This document shows positions 6,520-18,400 of a stretch of DNA of 64,000 bases, one piece after another. Each line of letters starts with the position of its first letter. Position 1 is the stretch's first letter. The position numbers were made by a program, and so were the translations under genes. The notes under the pieces were generated by a model. The model saw nothing but the letters and a program-made list of their open reading frames with translations, was not told where the DNA came from and did no database searches. The DNA comes from Verrucomicrobiia bacterium (lineage in GTDB: Bacteria; Verrucomicrobiota; Verrucomicrobiia; Verrucomicrobiales; DEV007). The stretch spans positions 124,001-188,000 of the forward strand of contig JAUIAH010000007.1 of the NCBI GenBank assembly GCA_030425385.1. Direction: 5' to 3'.

Positions 6520-8055
6520 TCATTCTTCCTTCTGAGCACGCTCGTATTGGGCGGCAGTGATCCAGGTGAGGTCCTCCCAGTGCCCGGTGTCGTTACCACG
6601 AGAAACGATGGCGGTGGCCTTGGCCTCCAGTTCGCGGGCCCGGTCAGCGTGCTCGGCGACGAGGTTGGTGGTTTCGCCAGGATCATTCTCCAAATGGTAG
6701 AGTTCGCGGGGTCGCCCCCGATGCGGGAAGATGAGCTTCCAAGGGCCCTGGGTGATGGCGAACCGGCCGTTGGCGCCGTGGTTGATGAGCGGGGGGCGGT
6801 TGGGGGTGGCGTTTGGCTGGGTGAGAATGTCCGCGAAACTGACGCTGTCTTCACCGGCACCTGGAGGCAGTGGAAGCCCGATGAGCTCGGCCACGGTCGC
6901 CAAGAGATCGGTCTGACCGACGAGACCATGCCATCGTCTGCCTGGCTCTTGAATGCCTGCGGGCCAGCGTAGGAGGAAGGGGACGCGGTGCCCTCCTTCG
7001 TAGATCGAACGTTTCCCTCCGCGGAAGGGGCCATTGCTGCGGTGCCCAAATTTCTCGACGCGTTCTTTCCACGAGTTCTCGGGTCCGTTGTCGCTGGTGA
7101 AGACGATGAGGGTGTTCTCATCCAAGCCTTCTTTCTCAAGAAAGCCTAACAATCGCCCGACATGGTGGTCGGTTTCGATCATGAACTCGCCATAACCGCC
7201 GCAGGCACCCTTGCCCCAGAAGGGAGGAAGGGGACAGACGGGATAGTGAGGGGACGTGTAGGGGAGGTAGAGAAAGAAGGGCTGGTTCGGATCGCGCTCG
7301 CGTATCGAGGTGATGGCTTCGTTAGTGAAGCGTGTGAGGCATTGGTTGTCGATGAAATCGGGAGCCACTTCCATGCCGGGTTTCCCTAACGTTTGCTTCG
7401 TGGCCGTCGGGGATTGCTGATAGGGTGGTTGGATCCGATAGTCCACGTGGCGGTGGTTGGGTTTCTTCGCGGTGAAGACGGTGGGCGGCACGGCGGCGTG
7501 ACGCCCACGAAACCACGCAAGCACGCCGTAGTTGAGCGATGCGGGGATGCCGAAGAAATAGCCGAAGCCTTTGTCCAAAGGCATGTCGCGCACGGGCTGA
7601 CGCCAATCGCGATCTTGGGGCGAGGTTCCCGGGAAATCCATGCCGAGATGCCACTTGCCAACCATGGCCGTTTGATAGCCTGCTTGCTGAAGATGGGAGG
7701 CGAGGGTGACGCGATCATCGGGAATGAGGCCTGTGCCCTCGGCCCCCATCACGCCCGTCTTGCGACGCGTTCGCCAGCAATAGCGCCCGGTCAGCATCCC
7801 ATAGCGCGAGGGTGTGCAGACAGTGTCAGGGCTGTGTGCATTGGTGAATGCTAGTCCTTCGTTGGCAAGACGATCCAAGGTGGGCGTAGAGAACTTGGCC
7901 TCTGGATTGAGGGCACTGACATCCCCATAGCCTTGGTCATCGGTATAAATGAGGAGGATGTTTGGGGGTGCTGCTCTCAGGAGATTCCCAGAGAGAAGGA
8001 GAAGAGCTATGAAGATCAAGCGCGCATGCACCCGGCCGTTGTAGCGGAGGCGCAT
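6520..8055 (-). CDS. secreted type I sulfatase
   Basis: A 511-residue arylsulfatase-family (S1) enzyme with an N-terminal signal segment ('LIFIALLLLSG'). The metal site 'LLIYTDDQG' is followed by the formylglycine motif CTPSR (Cys80), then 'AMVGKWHLG' and the later 'FTSDNGPE', all active-site elements. The cysteine must be converted to formylglycine by a separate enzyme not present here. It removes sulfate esters from glycans or aryl esters; the substrate cannot be told. The ATG at 8055 is preferred; a TTG at 8079 would overlap the stop of the upstream membrane gene by four bases, so coupling is plausible. Confidence 0.92.
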   Translation of the reverse strand: MRLRYNGRVHARLIFIALLLLSGNLLRAAPPNILLIYTDDQGYGDVSALNPEAKFSTPTLDRLANEGLAFTNAHSPDTVCTPSRYGMLTGRYCWRTRRKTGVMGAEGTGLIPDDRVTLASHLQQAGYQTAMVGKWHLGMDFPGTSPQDRDWRQPVRDMPLDKGFGYFFGIPASLNYGVLAWFRGRHAAVPPTVFTAKKPNHRHVDYRIQPPYQQSPTATKQTLGKPGMEVAPDFIDNQCLTRFTNEAITSIRERDPNQPFFLYLPYTSPHYPVCPLPPFWGKGACGGYGEFMIETDHHVGRLLGFLEKEGLDENTLIVFTSDNGPENSWKERVEKFGHRSNGPFRGGKRSIYEGGHRVPFLLRWPAGIQEPGRRWHGLVGQTDLLATVAELIGLPLPPGAGEDSVSFADILTQPNATPNRPPLINHGANGRFAITQGPWKLIFPHRGRPRELYHLENDPGETTNLVAEHADRARELEAKATAIVSRGNDTGHWEDLTWITAAQYERAQKEE

Positions 8056-8075
8056 GGTGGCGGCAAGGTTCCGTT

Positions 8076-9278
8076 TCAATCGCGCTTCCGCGCACGGTCT
8101 AACAAGTCTATCAAGCCGTCGGTAGCCGTGTCTTTCAAGTTGTCGAGTTTCTCTTTGGCTCCGTCGACACCACCTGCGAGCTTTTCGATGAGTGCTGTTT
8201 CGATCGCTTGATAGAGAGCGCGAGCAGCTTCAGAGGCATCGCCTTCAAAGACATCTGGATCCATCTGGAGCCGGAAAGCGATCTCGATGGGTGTCTCCGT
8301 CCTCGCATTGAAATAGGCGGCGACGGCCTTGCGAACCACGCTATCCGGCGGTGCCGTGGCACGAATGCCTGTGAAACGCAGGCGCCAATCGAGATCGACT
8401 TCAAGGGTGTCGGCATGGAGCCATTCGTCGGTCACGTCAATGGACACGCGGCCATCGGCAAAGATGCTGAAGAGGCCTCCTGCGGACGCAAAGGGCAGCA
8501 CGGGCAAGTCCTTTGCTTGCCACCGCGTGCGTTTTCCCTTGGGTGCGCGGTCCTCAACACTCACGACGAGCGGATTGCCGTTGATAGTACCTTGAAGGTT
8601 GGAGCGAAAGAAGAGGTAGAAGAGGCTCCAGCGGCTGCGAAAGCGCTCGGCTTCCAAGTGGTCGATGGTCAGGGAATGCACTGTTGCCGGGGAGCCATCG
8701 GGCAGACGCATGGTCATGGAAGCTTGAGTGACGTGGAGGTCTTCAATGGTCAGGTGCTTCTTGCGACCGCCGTCGCCTTTCCGAGGGAGCTCTAACATGG
8801 TGGCGTCTCCAGAAATGCCTTGAATGGTCAATTGCTGTAAGCGTCTCTCGGAGGAGAAGAGGAGCGACGTGAGAGCGAGGTTCGCCTCGATGTGGTCCAC
8901 GGCGATCTGCCAATGAGGCGATTCGAGACGCAAATCGGCGATGGCCATTCTGCCAGTGAAGAAGTTCCCCCGAATGCCTTGGTGTTGCATGGCGATCCCT
9001 TTCTTGTCCAAATAATGGGCTGCCATGCCACCCACGATGGACCCGAAGAACCCTTGAGCGATCCCTAACAGAAGGACGATCGCGACTCCAGAGATCAGAA
9101 AGAAACGGCCGACGGACTTGATCCAAGCGGGAGGCGGCTTGCGCTCGCCAGGGCGCGATCGGCCTAAGATCGCGGAGAGAAGGGTGAGGAAGGCGTCAAT
9201 GAGCGCGCCTATCAGGCCCACGACTCCCGTGGTGAAGCCCACCGCACACTCAGCAATCAGAGCTACTAAACCCTCCAT
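8076..9278 (-). CDS. membrane-anchored protein of unknown function
   Basis: A 400-residue protein with two N-terminal hydrophobic stretches (residues about 5-40 and 55-85), then a long region predicted to lie outside the cytoplasm with strand-like repeats such as 'IRGNFFTGRMAIADLRLESP' and 'HLTIEDLHVTQASMTM'. This pattern of alternating polar and apolar residues recalls AsmA or TamB-like beta-rich proteins that bridge the periplasm, but I cannot name a family with confidence. The C-terminal 60 residues are helical and charged. It ends directly at the start of the sulfatase gene. Confidence 0.65.
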   Translation of the reverse strand: MEGLVALIAECAVGFTTGVVGLIGALIDAFLTLLSAILGRSRPGERKPPPAWIKSVGRFFLISGVAIVLLLGIAQGFFGSIVGGMAAHYLDKKGIAMQHQGIRGNFFTGRMAIADLRLESPHWQIAVDHIEANLALTSLLFSSERRLQQLTIQGISGDATMLELPRKGDGGRKKHLTIEDLHVTQASMTMRLPDGSPATVHSLTIDHLEAERFRSRWSLFYLFFRSNLQGTINGNPLVVSVEDRAPKGKRTRWQAKDLPVLPFASAGGLFSIFADGRVSIDVTDEWLHADTLEVDLDWRLRFTGIRATAPPDSVVRKAVAAYFNARTETPIEIAFRLQMDPDVFEGDASEAARALYQAIETALIEKLAGGVDGAKEKLDNLKDTATDGLIDLLDRARKRD

Positions 9279-9302
9279 CGCTGCTAGGCCTCAACGAGGA
9301 AG

Positions 9303-9376
9303 TGGAGCGGGTGAAGGGAATCGAACCCTCGTGTCAAGCTTGGGAAGCTTGCGTTCTACCATTGAACTACACCCGC
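9303..9376 (-). tRNA. tRNA-Gly (anticodon CCC)
   Basis: A 74-base cloverleaf with an encoded CCA end. The acceptor pairs GCGGGTG with CACCCGC, the anticodon stem pairs CAAGC with GCTTG around the loop TTCCCAA, which places CCC (plus-strand 9342-9344) in the anticodon, and the T arm carries GGTTCGATTCC. It reads GGG glycine codons. It sits between the pseudopilin gene and the 400-residue membrane protein, all on the minus strand. Confidence 0.97.
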
Positions 9377-9412
9377 GATGTGGGGAGGGACGGTCCCCAC
9401 GGGAAAGACTTG

Positions 9413-9988
9413 TTAGTCCCAGGAGGTGACGTTGTCGTCGACGGTATCCAACTTCTTGTCAGGACCACCACTGTGGACAAAGATGGGCTTCTTGAGGCGA
9501 CCGGAACGGCCGAACTTGGAGCCATAGATGGCAGGGACAGTCAGCTCTTCGTCATCGTCGGCGTCCATGTAGATCTCGAAGGGCTGACCCCAGGGATCGT
9601 TGAGGCGACCAGAGTCGGCGTGGTAGCCGGGCATGCGCGCTTCTTTCGCCATTTTGGAAGGTTCCCAGAAGGGCAACTTGCGGCGGTTGAGGCGTTCGGC
9701 TTCGGCCGTGCTGTTGCTCATGAGCACATCCATCAGGGAACCGTCCGTCTTGTAGGGACCCTCACTATTGCCGTCTACGGGATACTGGTAATACTCATTA
9801 TAAAACCCTTTGATGGCATTTTGTAGTTGCATGCAATCGTTTTGCGCCGAAGCACTCCTAGCTTTGTTCATCACGTTCTTGGTCACTGGGACCGAGACGC
9901 TCGCCAGAACGGCGATGATGGAGATCACAACTAAGAGTTCGATCAACGTGAAGGCGCGTGAGGAACGGCTAGAGGGAGAATACTTCAT
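9413..9988 (-). CDS. type II secretion / type IV pilus pseudopilin
   Basis: A 191-residue protein with the class III signal: 'SSRAFTLIELLVVISIIAVL', with Phe13 as the likely first residue of the mature protein and Glu17 at the conserved +5 position. Ala12 takes the place of the usual glycine before the cut. The C-terminal part has GspG-like features, including 'YYQYPVDG' and 'LNDPWGQPFEI'. No secretion machinery genes are nearby, which is common for the many dispersed pseudopilins of Verrucomicrobia and Planctomycetes. It probably forms part of a periplasmic pseudopilus. Confidence 0.85.
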   Translation of the reverse strand: MKYSPSSRSSRAFTLIELLVVISIIAVLASVSVPVTKNVMNKARSASAQNDCMQLQNAIKGFYNEYYQYPVDGNSEGPYKTDGSLMDVLMSNSTAEAERLNRRKLPFWEPSKMAKEARMPGYHADSGRLNDPWGQPFEIYMDADDDEELTVPAIYGSKFGRSGRLKKPIFVHSGGPDKKLDTVDDNVTSWD

Positions 9989-10080
9989 AATGTCGAGGTA
10001 GATTTCCTAATGGTAACATGTGAACACTGCCCGGGGCTAGCGTTTTCTAGAGCCCCTCTCATGGATGGGAAGCGGGCCGA

Positions 10081-12348
10081 ATGCTTAGCGGTCCGGGCTT
10101 CTTTGACAAGCACGTAATGAAAGAAATGATGGAGCAGAAAGTGCTCTCGTATATGCGGCGGAAAGATTATCGGCCGCTCAACAAGTCGGAATTGGCGCGG
10201 GCCATCGACGTGGATGCGCAGGAGCGCTCACGTCTACGGCAAGCGCTCAAACAAATGGAACAGGCGGGTACTATCCTGCGTGCAAAGAAGGGGCGGTATG
10301 TCCTCCGCGAAGCGGATGATCAGACGGTGATGGGGACTTTCCGCCAGGGCTCTCGTGAGGGGGAACTGGTGGTGGCGAAAGGGCAAGCGGGCGACCGGAA
10401 AGTGACGGTGCGACGCGTGCTCATTCCCAAGGGCTATGAGCACACGGCCTTAGATGGGGATCGCGTCATGGTGCGGCTGCGGCGACCCACGGATTCCCCT
10501 GCCTGGTTGAAACATTTGCCCAAGGCGAAGCAGGAGAAGCTGAAGGCACGCTTCCAATCCAATGGGAATGGCAAGCGCAAGGAAGGTGAGGTGATCAAGG
10601 TGCTAGAGCGGTCTCATCGTCCCGTGGTGGGGCGTTTGGTTGCGAAGAAGGAATGGGTCTCGCTCGTGCCGGATGATGACGCGCGTTTTCCGGAGCGGAT
10701 CGACTTGGAATCTCCTTTGCCGGAAGGGGCCAAGCCCGGCTACAAGGCGTTGGTTCGGGTGGTGTCCTGGGAGAATCGCAAACGGCGTCCAAAGGGCGCT
10801 CTGGTGAAAGTCCTAGGACCTGCGGATGCCCCAGGCATCGATGTGCTCTCGATCATTCACAAGCACGGCTTGCCGACCGAGTTTCCTGATGAGGTGTTGG
10901 AGGAAGCCGACCGTGTGCCCGATGGCTTGGGTGCCTCCACGTGGGAGAAGCGTGAGGATTGGCGGGAGGAAGAGGTGATCACGATTGATCCGTTTGATGC
11001 GCGTGACTTTGATGACGCTATCGCGGTGAAAGCGCTTGAAGGTGGTGGATGGGAACTTGCGGTTCACATTGCGGATGTTTCGCATTATGTCCCCGTGGGC
11101 AGCGCGCTCGATCGGGAAGCGCGTAAGCGTGGAAACAGTGTCTACTTGGTGGATCGCGTTCTGCCGATGCTACCGGAAAAGCTAAGCAACGGCATCTGCA
11201 GTCTTCGCCCTGACGAGGAGCGGTTGACCTTCTGTGCGGTGATGCGGTTCGATGAGAAGGGGAAACGGGTCTCCTGCCGTTTCACGCCCGCAGTGATTCG
11301 GAGCCAGAAACGTTTCACCTACGAAGAGGCGTATGCCCGGATGCAGGGTGAGGGTCCTGAGGACCGGTTTACGGACGTGCTCCAACGGGCGTGGGCATTG
11401 GGGAGTCGATTGCGGAAACGGCGTTTCCGTGAGGGCAGCCTGGACCTGGATTTCCCCGAAACGAAGGTGATTCTTGATGAGAAAGGGAAACCGACTGAGA
11501 TTCGAGAAATCGCCTATGATGAGAGTCACCAATTGATTGAGGAATTCATGCTGGCCGCGAATGAAGCGGTGGCGGAGCACATCTTCAAAGCGGGGCGGCC
11601 CTCAGTCTATCGGATCCACGAAGATCCTGATCCTGACAAACTCCTTGAATATCGCGATTTAGTGCTCATGCATGGGTATCAGGTGGGAGATCTGACGCAT
11701 CGCGAGGAGTTGCAGCGGTTCTTGCGCACCCTGAAAGGCAAGCCGGACGCTCCCTTGCTCAAGCTCGGCCTGCTCAAGAGTCTCAAGCGTGCGGCCTACT
11801 CAGTGGATTCGTTAGGGCACTATGGATTGGCGAAAGAGTTCTACACGCATTTCACGAGTCCCATTCGCCGCTATTCGGACTTGGTCGTGCACCGGGTGCT
11901 GCGTCGGCTCGTGCATCCAGAGTCCAATCTCCGCACGCCGCCCTACAAGGGGATGAATGAAATTGCCTCACACTTGTCCACCACTGAGCGCACAGCGGCC
12001 GATGCGGAAATGGAATCGAAGCGCCTGAAAGTGGGCGAGTACTTCGAAGCCATGCGGCGCGAGGATCCGCCACGCGAGCTTGAAGTGCTGGTGACTGAGG
12101 TGATGCGCATGGGCTTGATGGTGGAAATCACGGGCTATGGAACGCGGGGGATGATCCGGGTGGAAGACTTGCCGGGCGATCGCTATTACCGATTTCAGCC
12201 GGAGAAACGCCAGTTCTCTGCGGGCAAAGGGCACACCTACCGTGTCGGCGACACCTTGAAAGCGGTGGTGGTTCACGTGGATCGGAAGCGGGGCTTCATC
12301 GATCTGCGACCGACAGGAGTTGGGGAGGTGTTAGGTTCGTTGCGTTGA
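10081..12348 (+). CDS. rnr: ribonuclease R
   Basis: A 755-residue 3'-5' exoribonuclease of the RNB family. From the N terminus: a winged helix (residues about 20-80, 'LNKSELARAIDVDAQ'), cold-shock-like domains, the RNB catalytic domain with the acidic cluster 'TIDPFDARDFDDA' near residue 300-313, and a C-terminal S1 RNA-binding domain ('GLMVEITGYGTRGMIRVEDL'). It degrades structured RNA and takes part in rRNA and tmRNA quality control. Length is in the normal range; it lacks the long basic tail of the E. coli enzyme. Divergent from the pseudopilin. Confidence 0.95.
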   Translation: MLSGPGFFDKHVMKEMMEQKVLSYMRRKDYRPLNKSELARAIDVDAQERSRLRQALKQMEQAGTILRAKKGRYVLREADDQTVMGTFRQGSREGELVVAKGQAGDRKVTVRRVLIPKGYEHTALDGDRVMVRLRRPTDSPAWLKHLPKAKQEKLKARFQSNGNGKRKEGEVIKVLERSHRPVVGRLVAKKEWVSLVPDDDARFPERIDLESPLPEGAKPGYKALVRVVSWENRKRRPKGALVKVLGPADAPGIDVLSIIHKHGLPTEFPDEVLEEADRVPDGLGASTWEKREDWREEEVITIDPFDARDFDDAIAVKALEGGGWELAVHIADVSHYVPVGSALDREARKRGNSVYLVDRVLPMLPEKLSNGICSLRPDEERLTFCAVMRFDEKGKRVSCRFTPAVIRSQKRFTYEEAYARMQGEGPEDRFTDVLQRAWALGSRLRKRRFREGSLDLDFPETKVILDEKGKPTEIREIAYDESHQLIEEFMLAANEAVAEHIFKAGRPSVYRIHEDPDPDKLLEYRDLVLMHGYQVGDLTHREELQRFLRTLKGKPDAPLLKLGLLKSLKRAAYSVDSLGHYGLAKEFYTHFTSPIRRYSDLVVHRVLRRLVHPESNLRTPPYKGMNEIASHLSTTERTAADAEMESKRLKVGEYFEAMRREDPPRELEVLVTEVMRMGLMVEITGYGTRGMIRVEDLPGDRYYRFQPEKRQFSAGKGHTYRVGDTLKAVVVHVDRKRGFIDLRPTGVGEVLGSLR

Positions 12349-12405
12349 CAGCTGGGGCGAGCTTGGCTTAGGTTAGGGAGTCAGCCAACGCCCATTCCTC
12401 CCGTC

Positions 12406-15400
12406 TTGAAAGTCGCCTTTTCCCTTATCTTCCTGTTCTTGTGCTCTCAAGCATCTGCTAGGGTGCTCCTGAATGAATTGATGTATCATCCGCGGGCGAT
12501 TGAGGGGCGTGAGCCGGTGGAGCAGGAATACCTCGAGCTGTGGAATATGGGCGAGGCTGTGGTTGATCTGTCGGGGTGGCAGGTAGATCGCGGGGTGCGC
12601 TTTGCCTTTCCTCCCAGCACCATGCTCGCTCCTGGTGGCTACCTGGTCGTGGCCTCTGATCCTGGGGCCCTAGCATTGGAGAATGATGTGAGGGTGCTAG
12701 GGCCGTGGGAAGGTCGCTTGAGCAATGGGGGCGAAACGGTGCGCCTGGTGGATGCGGATGGTGCCGAGGTGGATCGTCTGCGTTATGCGGACGAGGGTGA
12801 TTGGGCTGAGAGGCGTTCCGTGACGGTGGGTGGCCAGTTGGGATGGGCGTGGCAGGCGGGGCATGATGGCGAGGGGTATTCGTTAGAGCGGCGCCATGGT
12901 GCGCTGCCTTCTAGCCATGGGCGAAATTGGGGAGCGAGTCTTGGCGTTGGCGGAACACCTGGTCGAGTCAACGGCATCGCATCGGAAGCTGTGCCGCCCT
13001 TGATTGATGAAGTGCGGCACTATCCCGCTGTGCCGAGTTTTCAAGATCAAGTGACGGTGTGGGCAGACGTGATCTCATTGGGCGAGAGCGTGACCGCGGA
13101 GGTGCGCTATCGCGTTTCCAGGGAAGCGGCGGGAGCGTTTCGTGTGGCTCCCATGACCCGTCTGGCGTCCGGCGTCTACGCCGCGACTCTCCCTCCGCAA
13201 CCTGAGGGAACGGTGGTGGAATTTTATGTCAGGGCGGAGAATCCGATGGGTAGTCGGACGTGGCCCGCGCCGAGCGATGCCATGGGGACTCAGGGTGCCA
13301 ATGCGCTCTATCAAGTTGATGAAGAAACTGTCGCGGGGGATCAGCCTTACTATCGCCTGATCTTGCCGGTGGCGGAGGATCTTCGTTTCCGTCCTGAGCG
13401 CTTTCCTAGTGGAAGCAATGCTAGAATGAATGCGACGCTAATCGTATCGCGCGGCGAGGAGACGACCATTCGTTATCAAGCCGGCCTACGACGGCGTGGG
13501 AATGGCAGTCGCAATCGAAATCCGCGCAGTTTCCGCCTGAGTCTGCCGAGCGATGTCCCGTGGCGCGGGTGGACGGATTTGAATCTCGTGGCGCAGTATA
13601 GCTATCTCCAGGTGTTAGGCATGCATCTCTGTCAGGATGCCTATTTGCCCGCGCCGGATGCTCTCTTCGTGCAGCTGCGGATCAATGGGACGAATTACGC
13701 CAACGATGGGAATCGCCCGCATGTCCACTTCGGTTCCTACGCGCACATCCAACCGCTGAATGGGACCTTTGCGGAGGAGGCTTTCCCAGATGATCCAGAT
13801 GGCGATCTCTACAAGAAGGTGAGTGCCAATCCGCAGCGCGATCGGAAACGATGGGGCGTTCATTTCGAAGATCAGATTGTCTATCAGAACCCCAATTGGT
13901 ATGTGACGGATCGCTGGACCAAGGAAACCAATGGGGCGGCCAATGATTGGGCGCGGTTCCAAGCGTTCATTGTGAGAATGAATGAGGCCCCGATAGAGGG
14001 CTATCACGACTCTGTGGGTGAGGTCATCGATGTCGAGCAGTGGGTGCGCTGGTTTGCCCTCATGGCTCTCATGAACAATCGTGAGACCAACCTGAGCAAT
14101 GGGATCGATGATGATTACTCGATCTATGTGGGGCGCTCTGATCCTAGAGTGACTCTCTTGCCGCATGATCTCGATACGATCTTTGGACGCGGCGACACGA
14201 CCACGCAGCCTGAGGCGACTATCTTCCAGGCGATTGATGCGAGTTTTGGGACTGGGGACGCGCGGGTGCCGCAACTGGAGCGGTTCTTCCAAGACCCTGA
14301 GATTCGACCGCTCTATTTCCAAGCGCTCCATGAATTGATGGCGCATGTGCTCGCTCCCGAGCGATTCGACGTGCTCGTGGATAGCTTGTTAGACCACGTT
14401 TCCGGTGATGAGCGGGATCGGATCAAGCGATTCAATCAGCAACGGCTAGCGCACGTGCGGACGGTGATCGATGCGCCTTTGGAGGTGGTGGAGCCGCCCT
14501 CTGTGGTGGTGACGCCCACGGTGGCTTTGCAAGGAACTCTGAGTCCTCGTCGAGCAGTGACGGTTCACGTCAATGGGCGTGAGGCAATCTTTGATCGGGG
14601 ACAAGGTCGCTGGACGATCAGTGCGCTACCCTTGGCCGTTGGGAGGAACCCGCTCACCATCATTGCACGGGATGTGGCGGGTGCTGAAGTGGACCGCATC
14701 AGGTTGATGATCGATCGCCTGGGAGAGGCCCTGACTACGGTAGGAGGTGTGTTAGAAGAGGAAACCACTTTCACGAAGATACAGAGTCCTATCACTATCG
14801 AAGGCGATCTCGACGTGCCAGTGGGACGCACCTTGCGACTGGAGGAAGGCGTGGTCTTGCGGTTCGACGCAGGGGCACAACTTCGTGTCTCGGGGCGACT
14901 TGAGGTGGTTGGCACCGAAGCCGAGTCCGTGGTGTTGACTGCGGAGCCTGGCGCGGCGTGGAAAGGCATTGCGTTGGTGGATGGGGCTCAGGCTTCGTTG
15001 GCGCACGTGCGTTGGGAATCTTTGGAACCGGATGCCTTCGCGCTACACCTTGAAGATGCCTCCATCGAAGGGCACCATTTGGATTTCAGCGATCATCCAG
15101 GCACGGCGGTGCGTTTGATCCGTTCGTCGGCTAACATAGCGCACAGTCGCTTCCGACAAGAGCGTGGAGCGGTCTCCATTCAGAGCACAGGAGGATTCTT
15201 GTTAGGGAAAGGACTTCATATAAGTGATAGCTTGCTAGGAGCGGTCTTCGTGCGGGGGCGACCGGAGGGGAGGTCGGAGCGCTTGGATCTGGAGAGCAAT
15301 GTCTTTGCCTCCGTGGACACGGCCTTGGAGGTCGAGGGGGCGTTTCGCGTGGTGGACTGCTGGTTCGAGTCGGTGGGAAAGGCAATGTTATTGCATGACG

Positions 15401-18400
15401 CGGAGGTGCTGGCGGCCAATTGCCGCTTTCGCGAGGTGGACCAGGTCTTTGTGAGGGTGGGAAATGCACGCGTGATGTTGGAGCAAAGTGCCGCCGCGTC
15501 TGTGGGACAGGTGTTCGCAGGCAATCCTGAAGGTGTCTGGTCGGTACAAGTGGCCAATTCCATCTTTGCCGACACTTCTCGTCTGGTTCCTGATTTAGTG
15601 GCCGAGGGTAGTTTCATACAATGGACCCACAACTATGTGAGTGCTTTGTTAGAAACGACCGTCCAGGGGAAGCCTGGATTGCGGATCGATAATTCTGTGG
15701 TTGGCACGAACCCCATCTGGGACGAGGAACTGAGGCTGCGGGTGGATGCGCCAGGATGGCGCCAGGGGACCCACGGACAAGCGTTAGGGCCCTTGTCGTT
15801 GGAATCTGGAGTGATCTTCGGGGTGCCTGCTCCAGAGACGAAGCGACGTGATGCGTTTCTGGCAGTGACAGGGAGCGGATGGGAGCAAGCGGAGTATCGC
15901 CTTGATGGAGGGGATTGGGTCTCCTTGACCCTCCCACGGATTCCAGAGGCTGGAACCTTTCGTGAAGCGTTGGTGTTGTTGACAGGGTTGAACCAGGGCG
16001 AGCACGTGTTTGATCTGCGACTTGGTGAGGGAGATGCCATCACGACCGCGCGCTGGTTCGTCAATCCCTTTGCGCCCGAGGTGGCCTTGAATGAGATCGC
16101 AGCCATCAACACGACGCATCCCTTTGGCGAGGCCTTTCCAGATTGGGTCGAATTGCGGAATTTGACCGAACAGGCTGTTTCATTGGAAGGGTACGCTTTG
16201 CGATCGCTGGATAATGAGGAAGAGGATCCGATGCCTCTGGATGACTTCATGATAGGGCCGAATGGCCTGGTGGTGGTACCATTGATGGCCCAGGAGCCGT
16301 CGGGACTGGCATTGGATCGCGATGGGGAAGGGATTGCCCTGATCGATCCTGCGGGAAGGCAAGTGGATGCGATCCGGTTTGGAGCGCAGATTGCAGGGCA
16401 CACCTTAGGTCGTCTGCCGTCGGATCCGGGTTCCTGGGGGCTTTGTGAGCCCTCACCGGAGCAATCCAACCGTCCGGCGGTGCTAGGTTCCGTTCAGGGC
16501 TTGCGATTCAATGAATGGAATGCTGCGAGTGGGTTGGCCTATCGCCAAGACTACATCGAGTTGATCAATGTGGGAGCGTTGCCCATTGCGCTCGATGGTG
16601 TCTGGTTGACAGATGACCCCGCGAGGTTGCCTGACAGATTTGCGTTTCCTTCTCATGCTTTCATTCCTGTTGGTGGGTATGTGGTGGTCGATGAGGACGC
16701 GTTGGGATTCGGGTTGGATGCCTGGTTTGAGCGAGTGGAAATGTTAGGGCACTCGGGGGCAACCGTCGTCGATGTTCTCCGTGGTCAAGCGCAGCCTCCG
16801 GGGATGACCGTGGGGCGGGTCCCTGATGGAGAAGGGGCATGGGGCCCCTTGGAAGTGGGGTCCCCTGGTCGTGCGAACGGCGAGCGTGAGGCCAGCGAGC
16901 GATTGCGCGCCTTGATGGAGCATGTGAGGGTCACGGAGGTGATGTTTCATCCGGTGGAGGGAGGGAGCGAATGGCTTGAAGTCCATCATCGGGGGCAAGA
17001 GCCAATCGCCCTGGAAGGCGTGCGGTTTGGGGAAGGGTTGGAGTTCGTGTTTCCGTCAGTGGTACTGGCACCTGATGAACGGGCCGTTCTCGTTGGCGAC
17101 ATTGCAGCCTTCCAAGCGCAGTATGGTGAGGGTGTGAGGGTGCTAGGCGAGTTTGAAGGGCGACTGGACAACGCGGGCGATCGCCTCACGTGGCAATTGC
17201 CGTTGCCGGAGGATCATCGGTGGTTGGCGTTGGAGTATGCGCCGGAATGGTATCCCGAGGCGCGAGGGCAAGGGAACACGCTGGTTCTCCGAGAAGAAGA
17301 TGTCACTCTAGCGGAGATGTTGGAAATGTGGAGAGTGGGGGATCTCCCTGGAGGCACGCCTGGATTGCCGGAGAAGCCCGTGATCACTTCTGTGCGGGAA
17401 TCAACGACGATCATTCAAGATGATTTCGTCTATCAGTTAGAGGCCACGAATGGTGGTCGTTTCATTGAGGCCGCGCCGCTTCCGCCTGGGCTGAGCTTGG
17501 ACTCCGCCACGGGAAGCATCTCGGGATCGGTCATTATCCCGGGAACTTACGAAGTCACGCTGCGAGCTGGTAATGAGGTGGGGATACATGAGGCGGTGTG
17601 GACGCTGGTGGTAGGGGCGTCCGGTCCCGCAGCGGGTCTTCGATGGGAGAGTTTCCCTGAAAGCGTGACTCAGCTAGAAGACTTTGATCTTGGTGTGTCT
17701 GCGAGGGATGCGGAGGGCCGGTTGGTGCCTGATTTCGACGGTGCGGTGGACGTGCGGGCGGATATTGGAAGGGGAGCGGGTCCAGCCGTGGTGATTTCGG
17801 AGATCCGCGATTGGGGAACGGATGGTCTCACATTGTATAAGGGGGATCCCGAAGTGAACACGGAGGGGTGGCGACTCTTTCTCAACGCCGCTGCTGATCG
17901 CAACGCTGCGGCGATTCATGGGATCCACGGAGTGCCTGGTAGGGTGTTGTCGCTCCCTGACCATTTCACTTATTGGGAGGTGCGTGAGGATGCGTTGGGA
18001 TTCAATCTGCAATGGTCTGACGATGATCCTAGCGAGCGCGTGGGTGGTCAGAAGGGATGGGCGTTATTGGCAAATGCAGAGAACGAGGCGGTGGACTTTG
18101 TTGCGTGGGGGTATGAGGAGTCCATGTTAGAGCGATTGAGTGTTGTCGATGAACAGGGACACCGCATCACCGGATTGGCGTGGGAAGGGGAGGGTGTGCC
18201 GCATCCGGGGCCACTGAGATTCACCTTGGCTCGCCGCGGGGCCTACGATTCGGATCGCGTGATGGACTGGCAATGGATGGATCCAGCTGCAGTGCCTGTG
18301 TTTGAGGGGATGGTTGAGCGGCGCGAAGCTTATGAATTGGGCGAGTTGCTTGTGGAGGCCTTCTTTGAGGGGGGACGGTGGTCACAGGCATTCATTGGGA

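Noticed and set aside
13615-14346. Minus-strand frame of 243 codons inside the CotH region
   Set aside because: Antisense of a well-supported domain; no motif, no ribosome site.
15633-16469. Minus-strand frame of 278 codons inside the giant gene
   Set aside because: Serine/proline-rich shadow composition; the plus strand carries lamin-tail domains.
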